Source: a virus. Taken from it: 64,000 nt of DNA. The notes under the pieces are model-generated. The model made no database searches and was not told where the DNA came from. It was given only the letters and a program-made list of their open reading frames with translations. Positions within the stretch are counted from its first letter, which is position 1; each line of letters begins with the position of its first letter. Positions 34,606 through 42,302 of this stretch are shown here, in pieces. The translations under genes were made by a program, and so were the position numbers. The stretch covers positions 210,026 to 274,025 of IMG/VR virus record IMGVR_UViG_3300030838_000001, one strand, 5' to 3'.

Positions 34606-35322
34606 ATGGAATTTAAAAAGAAAGAAATAATCGGAATGATTCACTTGGCTGGCCCTGATGTGGTTGAAAAAGCTATGGAAGAAATCAAAATATATGAGGA
34701 AGAAGGTCTTTCAGGTATCATCATTGAAAATTATCACGGTAATACCAGTGAAGTTTTGAAGGTATTATCTCGATTAGAGCATCAACCAACTAGTCTTAGT
34801 GTAGGTATTAATATTCTACCTAATGAGTTCGAATTTGCTTTTAAGCTTTGTGATGATTATGAGTTTATTGATTTCATTCAATTAGACTATATCGCTGGTG
34901 CTTATGCTATTGGAGACAAGGTAATTAAGCTTGATGCAGATAAATTTATTGAGTTATCGATGAACCACAGCAAGGTTGAGGTTTACGGTGGCGTTTGGCC
35001 TAAATATTATAAACCATTGAAAGATAGTGTTCTTAGCGTTGATTTATTTGATGCTGTTTTCCTTGGAAGTGCCGTTGTTGTAACTGGTGAAGGTACTGGT
35101 TATGAAACACCTCTTGATAAGGTGAAAGAATTTGCTACCCTAATTGATGGTAAGGCTCCGCTAATTGTTGGAGCAGGACTTACAGCTGAAAATGTTAAAG
35201 AGCAACTTGAATTTGCTCAAGGTGGTATTGTTGGTAGTGCTTTTAAACCTAACGGTCGAACTCAGCAAATGGTTGATAGAGACTTGGTTAAAGCTTTTAT
35301 GGACGAAGTAAAAAAACTATGA
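34606..35322 (+). CDS. BtpA-like TIM-barrel protein
   Basis: 238 aa. Pattern GMIHLAGPD, EEEGLSGIIIENYHG, SVGINILPNE and DGKAPLIVGAGLTAENVKEQL with a phosphate-site-like GGIVGSAFK resembles the BtpA/SgcQ family of TIM barrels. No assigned reaction for the family; nucleoside or sugar-phosphate chemistry is plausible. Start set at 34606 because the promoter overlaps the upstream extension. Confidence 0.6.
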   Translation: MEFKKKEIIGMIHLAGPDVVEKAMEEIKIYEEEGLSGIIIENYHGNTSEVLKVLSRLEHQPTSLSVGINILPNEFEFAFKLCDDYEFIDFIQLDYIAGAYAIGDKVIKLDADKFIELSMNHSKVEVYGGVWPKYYKPLKDSVLSVDLFDAVFLGSAVVVTGEGTGYETPLDKVKEFATLIDGKAPLIVGAGLTAENVKEQLEFAQGGIVGSAFKPNGRTQQMVDRDLVKAFMDEVKKL

Positions 35323-35323
35323 T

Positions 35324-35824
35324 ATGGAATGTAAAACTATTAAGTTCGTTAAAAAAAATGGTGAAGCAGTAATAGTAAATAAAGTAAAATATCCTAATTT
35401 TTTTGAAGCTGAAGCTCAAGCAAATGGAATAAATACACAATCTAAGGTATTCACTAAAAGAATGGCTTATCATTGTAGTATTTGTGGTCATTATCACGTT
35501 GGAACTTCGATTGAAGCACTAAAGAAACCGAAACCCAAAGATAAAAAAATAAAGCTTATTGGTGGTATCAAGATGCCGAAGGTAGTTGGTAGTATTGATT
35601 TACGATTGTTTAATAATCCACAACCAAGAGTCAAAAAAGTGATGAATAGCGTTTATGTTAATCGAAAAATTTATCATTATATGATAAAGATTAAGATTGT
35701 TGAAGTAATCTGCCCTGATGGAAAGAAAAAAAGACCTAAAATTGATAAAATTCTTGGACAACAAAAAAAGCTTAACCAAAAAAAGATAATTGAATACATC
35801 TCTAAAGAGATAGCAAAAAAATAG
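35324..35824 (+). CDS. Zinc-ribbon protein, 166 aa
   Basis: Central AYHCSICGHYHVGTS is a CxxC...H knuckle shared with gene 36950 (AYKCPVCFKFHVGR), and both start MEC-T. C-terminal half very basic. The two related genes flank the HD-Pnk gene, so an RNA-handling role is possible. Confidence 0.6.
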   Translation: MECKTIKFVKKNGEAVIVNKVKYPNFFEAEAQANGINTQSKVFTKRMAYHCSICGHYHVGTSIEALKKPKPKDKKIKLIGGIKMPKVVGSIDLRLFNNPQPRVKKVMNSVYVNRKIYHYMIKIKIVEVICPDGKKKRPKIDKILGQQKKLNQKKIIEYISKEIAKK

Positions 35825-35829
35825 AAATC

Positions 35830-36942
35830 ATGTGGAAGTTTAAGTATTACGATATAGAGAAGGGTCCTGATTGGACAGCAATTGAAAGGAATTGCGAGTG
35901 GTTTCGTGATATGAAAGACGTTCCACAAGACAAGATATGGCATGCCGAAGGTGATGTTCAAATCCATACAAAAATGGTTTGTGAAGCACTTATCCAATTG
36001 TCTGAATTTCAAGAACTTAGTGAAGAAAAGAAACACATTATGTTTACAGGTGCGCTTATGCACGACATAGAGAAACGTTCTACAACTACAACTGAGTTCA
36101 AGAATGACAGAGAGTGTATTATTGCTCCTAAGCATGCTGAAAGAGGTGAGAAAACAGCAAGAGAAATTCTTTATATGGATTTTGATTGTCCTTATCATTC
36201 TAGAGAACAAATCTGTAAGATTGTTAAGTGGCACGGGAAGCCTCTACACGATGCATCTAATAAGACACTTGCTAGACTAGCAACACAAGTTCAATTACCA
36301 TTTCTAGCAATGATTGCAAAGGCCGATATTCTTGGCCGTATTTGTACTGATGCTGAAGAACACTTGGAAAGAATTGAATTTTTCCAAATGCAAGCAGAAG
36401 ACATTGGTTGTTGGGGTCGTACAATGTACTTTCAAAATCAATTGATTGAATATGAAGCTTTAAAAACGGGTAATTTATATTCACATCGTTTTGATGATAC
36501 GAAGTTTGAGGTAATGATGATGTCCGCAATCCCAGGTTCAGGCAAAGACCACTACGTTAAGAATAACCTTCAAGGGTGGCCTGTAATCAGTCTTGACGAT
36601 ATTAGAGCTGAGCTTAAGGTTAAGCCTTTAGATAAAAAGGGTAACGGACAAGTGATTCAACTAGCTAAAAAGAGAGCTAAGGAACTAATGGCTAAGCATA
36701 CAAATTTTGTATGGAATGCCACAAATATAACTCAACAAATGAGAGGTCAGTTGATTGAGTTATTTGAAGAATATGGTGGAAAGGTAACAATTGTTTATAT
36801 TGAGGTCCCTTATAAGACTCTTATCAAGCAAAATAACGATAGAGAAGCGATAGTTCCTCAAAGTGTTATTGAAAAGATGATTAGAAAATGGGAACCACCT
36901 ATTCGTGAAGAAGCATATAGAATATTAACTTTTACAAATTAA
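35830..36942 (+). CDS. HD-Pnk: bifunctional RNA/DNA end-healing enzyme
   Basis: 370 aa. N-terminal HD domain (residues 30-190) with IHTKM, ALMHDIEK, PKHAERG and KWHGKP metal ligands; C-terminal P-loop kinase (from about 228) with SAIPGSGKDHYVK, VISLDDIRAEL and a later basic lid. Same order as Runella HD-Pnk, where the HD domain removes 2',3'-cyclic or 3'-phosphates and the kinase phosphorylates 5'-OH ends. The residue after the P-loop Lys is Asp instead of Ser/Thr. Prepares broken RNA for the ligase at 33145. Confidence 0.85.
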   Translation: MWKFKYYDIEKGPDWTAIERNCEWFRDMKDVPQDKIWHAEGDVQIHTKMVCEALIQLSEFQELSEEKKHIMFTGALMHDIEKRSTTTTEFKNDRECIIAPKHAERGEKTAREILYMDFDCPYHSREQICKIVKWHGKPLHDASNKTLARLATQVQLPFLAMIAKADILGRICTDAEEHLERIEFFQMQAEDIGCWGRTMYFQNQLIEYEALKTGNLYSHRFDDTKFEVMMMSAIPGSGKDHYVKNNLQGWPVISLDDIRAELKVKPLDKKGNGQVIQLAKKRAKELMAKHTNFVWNATNITQQMRGQLIELFEEYGGKVTIVYIEVPYKTLIKQNNDREAIVPQSVIEKMIRKWEPPIREEAYRILTFTN

Positions 36943-36949
36943 ATATGAT

Positions 36950-37225
36950 ATGGAATGCACAACCAAACACATCAACCCTGTTAGTGGGTTAGAAGAAGAT
37001 AAACCTAAGAAACCGTTCAACACAAATGAACAAGCAATTTCACATGCTAAGTATGTAAATGGACTACCTGACAGAACCTACAAGGTTGTTGCCTATAAGT
37101 GCCCTGTTTGCTTCAAGTTTCATGTTGGACGTAATGGTAAACCACTCACCAAGAAGTATGTGGATAAAATAACAAAACCAAAGACATTCCAAGGGTTTAA
37201 AATTATTGGAAAAATTGAATTATGA
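36950..37225 (+). CDS. Zinc-knuckle protein, 91 aa
   Basis: Paralog of the central part of 35324: YKVVAYKCPVCFKFHVGRNG. Basic, likely one zinc site. Overlaps the next gene by 4 nt. Confidence 0.6.
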   Translation: MECTTKHINPVSGLEEDKPKKPFNTNEQAISHAKYVNGLPDRTYKVVAYKCPVCFKFHVGRNGKPLTKKYVDKITKPKTFQGFKIIGKIEL

Positions 37226-37647
37226 TTGAAAAATTTAGAATTATATTTGTAACAGTTCTGTTAGTAGGACTATTTGCATATTCTATAAATGCTATACATT
37301 TCTTTATAAAGAATGACACATTTATTCATTATCAAGATTGTGGTAAGGTAGTAGGAAGTTCAAGTGAAGACAGACCAGTAAAACATGGAAGTGAAACTGA
37401 GTTTTATTTATTGATGCAATACGAAAAACAAGGCTTCAAAACTCAAGATGTTGGCGTTACAACCTATTACCAATACAAGGATGCTATCGGTAAGAAGCTA
37501 TGTTTTGAACAATCAGAACCAAATCCAGCGATATCAACGATATCCGACCACATTAAACATTTCCTAGGAGTTTTCTTTATAGTTGTTTACGTTATAGTTT
37601 TTTTGGTTATATTTATAGGATGGTGCGCAGGCGACCTGAAAATATAA
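37222..37647 (+). CDS. Membrane protein, 141 aa
   Basis: Two spans: residues 7-30 (IFVTVLLVGLFAYSINAIHFF) and 112-135 (HFLGVFFIVVYVIVFLVIFI), with a polar extracytoplasmic domain of about 80 residues between. Not recognised. Confidence 0.6.
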   Translation: MIEKFRIIFVTVLLVGLFAYSINAIHFFIKNDTFIHYQDCGKVVGSSSEDRPVKHGSETEFYLLMQYEKQGFKTQDVGVTTYYQYKDAIGKKLCFEQSEPNPAISTISDHIKHFLGVFFIVVYVIVFLVIFIGWCAGDLKI

Positions 37648-37672
37648 TAACGAAAAGATTTATAACATATGA

Positions 37673-38245
37673 ATGAATATTAAACAAAGACTTAGAGAGG
37701 TTTTATTAGAAGCCGAAAAAAAGGACCACAAACGAGAGTATGGTTGCCTTATGGTTTTCTTAGATGTTGACAAGAAAGCTTGGAAAGAATTACAAGATAT
37801 GATTGACAAGGACGACTTGTATACAGAAAAAGACGATGATGGTTATGGTCTAGAAGATAAACCACACGTTACAGTACTTTACGGACTTCATGGAGAGATT
37901 GAAGATAAGGAATTAGAGGTTGAAATCAATAAGATTACAGAACCTAAGATTTCTTTTAAGAATATTTCAACATTTGAGGCCGATAAGTATGATGTATTGA
38001 AATTTGATGTATCGAGTAGCGACTTGGTTAAACTTAACAAGAAATTCAAGGAATTTCCACATACTAGTACGTTCCCTAATTATCATCCTCATTGTACAAT
38101 TGCTTATCTGAAAAAGGGTGTTGCTGAAAAGTACATCAAAAAGGCTAAGGATTTGGTTAAGATGGATATGGAACCTGAAAAGGTTGTTTATTCTAAGGTT
38201 GATGGAACTGAGAAGAATTATAAAATAAATAAAAAAGAGGCTTAA
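37673..38245 (+). CDS. 2H phosphoesterase (LigT/CPDase-like)
   Basis: 190 aa. Two catalytic HxT/S motifs, HVTVLYG near residue 66 and HCTIAYL near residue 143, in the bilobal 2H layout. Family members open 2',3'-cyclic phosphates or act on 2'-5' linkages, including in tRNA splicing. The N-terminal IKQRLREVLLEAE tag recalls that of gene 637. A GATTTATAA sequence, not TANNTTTG, precedes the start. Confidence 0.8.
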   Translation: MNIKQRLREVLLEAEKKDHKREYGCLMVFLDVDKKAWKELQDMIDKDDLYTEKDDDGYGLEDKPHVTVLYGLHGEIEDKELEVEINKITEPKISFKNISTFEADKYDVLKFDVSSSDLVKLNKKFKEFPHTSTFPNYHPHCTIAYLKKGVAEKYIKKAKDLVKMDMEPEKVVYSKVDGTEKNYKINKKEA

Positions 38246-38257
38246 CACCTCTTTTTT

Positions 38258-38404
38258 TTATTTACCTTGACCTTTGTTTTTCTTAAGATAGTTCTTAGAA
38301 CCTTTAAGTTTTGAGGCTTTTGATTTTGAGTGAACGCCTGGACGTTTCTTTCTTGTTTTGTGTACTTTTACACTTGTTGTAGTCCCTTTTGCTTTTGTTG
38401 CCAT
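38258..38404 (-). CDS. Small basic protein on the minus strand, 48 aa
   Basis: Only minus-strand gene supported. MATKAKGTTTSVKVHKTRKK continuing into Lys/Ser-rich sequence with SKLKGSKNYLKKN. This basic, Lys-Gly-Ser-rich type occurs in other phages of this kind, as far as I recall. Upstream on the same strand is TATTTATAA. Highly charged; likely DNA- or RNA-associated. Confidence 0.6.
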   Translation of the reverse strand: MATKAKGTTTSVKVHKTRKKRPGVHSKSKASKLKGSKNYLKKNKGQGK

Positions 38405-38428
38405 AGTATGTGTTTTTCTTATAAATAC

Positions 38429-38459
38429 TTGCATACTTGGAAAAAAAATAGTACTTTTG
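38429..38459 (+). promoter_or_regulatory. Promoter for 38477
   Basis: -33 TTG (38429-38431), 20 nt, -7 TACTTTTG (38452-38459). Confidence 0.75.
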
Positions 38460-38476
38460 TAAAAATAATTTAAAAT

Positions 38477-38797
38477 ATGAAAAATACAATTTACATTGAC
38501 ATTGACACAGACAGAGAACAAGTAATCCTTTTAGGAAAAGGAGCTGATTCTCCACCACCAACATCACCTGAAGAAGCCAAAGAAATGGTATTAAATGATG
38601 TTGAATGTATGACAGAAGCGTTGATATCACTGATGCATTTAGCACATGAAAATAAGTTTGGAGACAAAGAAGTTTTATTTGATGGTGTGATGAAAAAATT
38701 CTTCGATTATCGTAAAACATTCAATGTTGAAGTAGACATTGACCAACCAACAGAGCCTTCTGAAACAGAAGATAATACGAACGAAACTAATGAATAA
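38477..38797 (+). CDS. Acidic hypothetical protein, 106 aa
   Basis: N-terminal strand MKNTIYIDIDTDREQVILLG, Pro-rich turn, one helix, then a disordered Glu/Thr/Pro tail. Unknown. Confidence 0.6.
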   Translation: MKNTIYIDIDTDREQVILLGKGADSPPPTSPEEAKEMVLNDVECMTEALISLMHLAHENKFGDKEVLFDGVMKKFFDYRKTFNVEVDIDQPTEPSETEDNTNETNE

Positions 38798-38988
38798 TGG
38801 ACGAATCAAGAAAGAAAGTGATTGCAACCATAAATTCATGCACGCAATTACAACACTTAGGAGCAACTAGAAAATTGGTATTCTTATACCTGAACAAATT
38901 TAATGGTCCTGCTTACGACAACAACTACAATGCGCTTATGCACATTTACGAAATTAAAAAACGAGAAATAATCAAAACAAATGGATAG
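38797..38988 (+). CDS. Hypothetical protein, 63 aa
   Basis: Starts on the last base of the upstream stop. Helical (RKLVFLYLNKFNGPAYDNNYN). Overlaps the bestrophin gene by 8 nt. Confidence 0.55.
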   Translation: MDESRKKVIATINSCTQLQHLGATRKLVFLYLNKFNGPAYDNNYNALMHIYEIKKREIIKTNG

Positions 38989-39799
38989 AACTATAAAAAA
39001 GATACAGAAGAATATATTTTACATGCTATTAGCAAACCCTGCTATATATTTGAAAGTATTGATTTATAGAACCGTTGGGATTGGTATTTTTACACTTTTC
39101 ATGGGGCTGACTATAAATTGGCTTGATTGGAACATATATACAATCCCAGCGTCTATGCATAGTCTTATCGGACTAGTAATTGGTTTACTCTTGGTTTTTA
39201 GAACCAACACAGCCTATGACCGTTGGTGGGAAGGTAGAAAGATGATTAGTGGGTTATGTCACGAAATTGACATGGTTTCAGCAAGACTATATGCTATGTC
39301 AGGCACTGAAAACGCTTATTCAATAGAAGGTTTCAGGTCTTCAACAGAGATGTTCTTAAAGAAGCTTCGAGATTTCCTTACAATCAACGAAGATGGTGAA
39401 AGTTCAAGTCAGTTTCATGCTTCGCAGAAGACAACGATAAAGAACGCTATGCTTGCCCTTAATGGAATGAATCAAGATAACATTCATGTTGCTGGCCTTA
39501 TGGCTTCGCTTAACAAGATGGTTGAATATTCAAATGCCTTGGAGAGAATCAAAAATACTCCAATTCCTTTATCTTATGTGTTTCACATCAAGATTAGTAT
39601 TTTCATATACTTGTTGTCATTACCGTTCGGTATTTTCCACGATTTAGAGCTATTTGCGGTACCATTGGTTATGTTGATATATTATATCATTGCGGGTGTA
39701 GAAATCATCAGTAACGAGATTGAAAATCCGTTTGCTGACGACCCGAATGACTTACCAACAAAAAAATTATTTGGCGTAATGCTTAAAACACTAGGATAA
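38981..39799 (+). CDS. Bestrophin-family anion channel
   Basis: 272 aa, UPF0187/bestrophin. Diagnostic LLVFRTNTAYDRWWEGRKM follows the second hydrophobic segment; further spans at about 25-60 and 200-240. Bacterial bestrophins form pentameric anion channels in the inner membrane. Slightly shorter than the usual ~290-300 aa. A phage copy could alter membrane potential or ion balance during infection, which is inference. Confidence 0.85.
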   Translation: MDRTIKKIQKNIFYMLLANPAIYLKVLIYRTVGIGIFTLFMGLTINWLDWNIYTIPASMHSLIGLVIGLLLVFRTNTAYDRWWEGRKMISGLCHEIDMVSARLYAMSGTENAYSIEGFRSSTEMFLKKLRDFLTINEDGESSSQFHASQKTTIKNAMLALNGMNQDNIHVAGLMASLNKMVEYSNALERIKNTPIPLSYVFHIKISIFIYLLSLPFGIFHDLELFAVPLVMLIYYIIAGVEIISNEIENPFADDPNDLPTKKLFGVMLKTLG

Positions 39800-39984
39800 T
39801 GGGAACACTAAGAAAAGAAATACACGGAAATGAATTATATCTTTATAACGCCAAGGGCGAGTTAATCTTTAAGAGATGGCTTGACTTGGGATATTCAAAG
39901 GTATTTGATGTACAAGCGTATGGTAAAGATACACTAGTGAGTATCACTGATGAAGGAACAATTAAAAATAAACAAAATGGCTAA
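39799..39984 (+). CDS. Hypothetical protein, 61 aa
   Basis: Beta-rich (NELYLYNAKGELIFKRWLDLG). Starts on the last base of the bestrophin stop; co-translated cluster of small genes. Confidence 0.55.
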   Translation: MGTLRKEIHGNELYLYNAKGELIFKRWLDLGYSKVFDVQAYGKDTLVSITDEGTIKNKQNG

Positions 39985-40156
39985 AGAAAAAGTAACAATC
40001 AATCTTCGAGAAAAGTACAAAAAAGGCAGTGTTATCAATAAAAAGGAAATACTTCGTATGGTTACTGAGAACATTGATAAAATAACTATCGAATTGCGTG
40101 AAAGAACCGCATATTCAGATAACACAGAAGAAGTAGTAATTTCAATTAGATACTAA
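39977..40156 (+). CDS. Hypothetical protein, 59 aa
   Basis: Start at 39977 (MAKEKVTINLREKYKKGS), overlapping the upstream gene by 8 nt. Basic N-terminus, beta C-terminus. Its final A is the first base of the DHFR start. Confidence 0.55.
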   Translation: MAKEKVTINLREKYKKGSVINKKEILRMVTENIDKITIELRERTAYSDNTEEVVISIRY

Positions 40157-40671
40157 TGATAAAAATTATCGTGGCGGCATCGTCAAACCTAGTAATCGGT
40201 AAAGAGAATGATTTACCGTGGAATCTTCCAACAGATATGAAACACTTTAAAACGGTTACATCGGGCCATACGGTCCTAATGGGTCGTAAGTGTTGGGAAA
40301 GCATTCCAGCAAAATATCGTCCATTACCTAACAGAAAAAACATCGTTCTTACACGAAATACAGAGTATGTTGCTGAGGGAGCGCAAGTTGCGCATAACTT
40401 ACAAGATGTTCTTAAAAAGTATAAGAATTCAGATGAAACCCTTTTTGTTATTGGTGGAGCAGAAATCTATGATGAGTCATTTGAAATGGCTGATTATATG
40501 TTCTTCACACACATCTTCAATGAAGTGGATGGAGATATCAAATTAAATAAGTTAGATTTCCAAGATTGGGAAATGACAGATATAGACGATTTAGTAGAGG
40601 AAAACGGACTAAAATTTAGAATTGAATTTTATCAGAAAAAAAATCTGAAATCCGCTTGCAACCAAAGATAA
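40156..40671 (+). CDS. folA: Dihydrofolate reductase
   Basis: 171 aa. Reduces dihydrofolate with NADPH to support thymidylate synthesis. Contains IIVAASSNLVIGKENDLPWNLPTDMKHF with the active-site Asp and Trp, VLMGRKCWESIP, NIVLTRN and LFVIGGAEIYDE. All hallmarks of bacterial DHFR are present and length is normal. Confidence 0.95.
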   Translation: MIKIIVAASSNLVIGKENDLPWNLPTDMKHFKTVTSGHTVLMGRKCWESIPAKYRPLPNRKNIVLTRNTEYVAEGAQVAHNLQDVLKKYKNSDETLFVIGGAEIYDESFEMADYMFFTHIFNEVDGDIKLNKLDFQDWEMTDIDDLVEENGLKFRIEFYQKKNLKSACNQR

Positions 40672-40686
40672 TAAATCGTACTTTTG
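40656..40686 (+). promoter_or_regulatory. Promoter for 40703
   Basis: -33 TTG (40656-40658), 20 nt, -7 TACTTTTG (40679-40686). Confidence 0.75.
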
Positions 40687-40702
40687 TGTAATAGAAATTT
40701 AA

Positions 40703-41275
40703 ATGGCTAAAGAACGTAAAAGAGTCGAACCAAAGGTTGTTGAACAGCCTAAATCTAGAGCTAAGGAAAGAATCGTCCCAATTGAGACACCAAAAGCTGA
40801 ACCTAGAAAAAGGACCAAGATAGAACCGATTGAAGAAGTGATTCCAATCATTGAGGAAGAACCTATCAAACCTGAACCAAAGAAGAGGGTTAGAAAAGCA
40901 CCTGAACCAAAGCCTGAGCCTGTTAAAGAGGTTAAGCCTATTGTAAAGAAAGCTCCTAAGCCAGTGGTTAAGAAGGTTGAAGTTGTTGCTCCTGTGAAGA
41001 AGTTGACAAAGAAACAAATTGAAAAACAAATCGAGCAAGAAAAGGTTGACGTAAGCGTTCCTCAAGTAGCTCCTAAACGAAGTGATAATTTCATTATGGA
41101 TTCAACACCAAGTACCAAACGTTCGGAAGACAAATATCTAAGGATAGCAACAAATGCTCCTATGGATGAAAGAAAATTAATGTCAGATAAGGTAGCCAAA
41201 AATGAGGTAAGCCTTTCACATTATGCAATAGATGGTGAACTAGGATTTCACTATTATTTAGTAATTAAAAAATAA
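40703..41275 (+). CDS. Pro/Lys/Glu-rich disordered protein, 190 aa
   Basis: Residues 1-120 are a low-complexity series of Lys-Pro, Glu-Pro and Val-Lys repeats (EEPIKPEPKKRVRKAPEPK), predicted disordered; the last 45 residues look folded (LSHYAIDGELGFHYYLVI). Could be a flexible tether or nucleic-acid binder. Confidence 0.6.
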   Translation: MAKERKRVEPKVVEQPKSRAKERIVPIETPKAEPRKRTKIEPIEEVIPIIEEEPIKPEPKKRVRKAPEPKPEPVKEVKPIVKKAPKPVVKKVEVVAPVKKLTKKQIEKQIEQEKVDVSVPQVAPKRSDNFIMDSTPSTKRSEDKYLRIATNAPMDERKLMSDKVAKNEVSLSHYAIDGELGFHYYLVIKK

Positions 41276-41282
41276 AAACAAA

Positions 41283-41690
41283 ATGGGCTTAAAAGAGCAA
41301 CTTAATGCTGATTTTATTACAGCATTTAAACAAGGAGAAGCGGGAAGAGCAAAAAAGAACTTTTTAGGACTTCTTAAAGGAGAAATTCAAAACGAAGAAA
41401 CAAGAAACGGTGCAATAGTCGATTCTGATGAATTGGTTATGAGCGTTCTTAAAAGAATGGAAAAGTCTCTTAAGTTAGCTGATACTGCTCAAAATACAGA
41501 AGAATTAGGTTTCTTAGGCGCATACTTGCCAACAATGAAAACTGAAGCTGAATTGACTGAGATTATCTTGGAATACAAAGCTAGTGGTATAACAAACGTT
41601 GGTCAACTTATGGGTAAAATCAACAAAGATTACGAATGGGTGATTGATAACACAATTGTTATTAGAATTGCCCCACAACTTTTAAAATAA
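41283..41690 (+). CDS. YqeY-like (GatB/YqeY domain) protein
   Basis: 135 aa, slightly shorter than cellular YqeY (~147). Starts GLKEQLNADFITAFKQGEAGRAKKNFLGLLKGEI, the family's N-terminal pattern, and has FLGAYLPTMKTEAELTEII. Related to the tRNA-binding tail of GatB, so a tRNA link fits the rest of this genome. Exact role unknown. Confidence 0.8.
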   Translation: MGLKEQLNADFITAFKQGEAGRAKKNFLGLLKGEIQNEETRNGAIVDSDELVMSVLKRMEKSLKLADTAQNTEELGFLGAYLPTMKTEAELTEIILEYKASGITNVGQLMGKINKDYEWVIDNTIVIRIAPQLLK

Positions 41691-41691
41691 A

Positions 41692-42282
41692 ATGAGAATA
41701 AAATTAGACCATCAAAACATTTGGTTCGCTTCAGACTTTCACTTTTGTCACGCTAATGTGATTAAATACGATGGGAGACCTTTCGAGAATGTTGAAGAAA
41801 TGAACCAAACCTTGATTGACAATTGGAACTCTAAGGTTAAAGATAATGATATAGTCTTCTATTTGGGAGACTTATCATTTGACCGAGATGGAGTTCGCAC
41901 ACAAGAGATTATCAAACAATTAAAAGGTAAGATTCACTTTATACTTGGGAACCATGATGATGAAAGAGTTATCCGTAAGATGGGTAGATTCGAGTCAGTT
42001 AGTGACTACATCAACTTAAGTGTTAAAGACGATGAAAACCCTAGAAAAAGACAAGACATAATGATGATGCACTACGCAATCCTTTCTTGGGATAAAGCAC
42101 ATCACGGAGCATGGCACTTACACGGCCACTCACACCAAAGTCTTGTAAAACAAACGCCTGAATACTACAAACGTAAGGTTTTGGATATGGGTTGTAACGG
42201 ATGGGATTATTCACCAGTTAGTTACGCTGAAATCAAAAAAATAATGGCTACGAAAGAAATTGAAAGCGTAGACCATCACTAA
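41692..42282 (+). CDS. Calcineurin-like metallophosphoesterase
   Basis: 196 aa with all motifs in order: DFHFCH, YLGDLSF, LGNHDD, MMHYAI, LHGHSH. Two-metal phosphoesterase; members act on nucleotides, RNA 2',3'-cyclic phosphates or Ap4A. Start 1 nt after the YqeY stop. Confidence 0.85.
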   Translation: MRIKLDHQNIWFASDFHFCHANVIKYDGRPFENVEEMNQTLIDNWNSKVKDNDIVFYLGDLSFDRDGVRTQEIIKQLKGKIHFILGNHDDERVIRKMGRFESVSDYINLSVKDDENPRKRQDIMMMHYAILSWDKAHHGAWHLHGHSHQSLVKQTPEYYKRKVLDMGCNGWDYSPVSYAEIKKIMATKEIESVDHH

Positions 42283-42302
42283 AAAACACAATAATTAAAT
42301 AT

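Noticed and set aside
38304-38720. Longer minus-strand frames near 38300-38900
   Set aside because: Only the 48-aa basic protein (38258-38404) has protein-like composition; the others shadow plus-strand genes.
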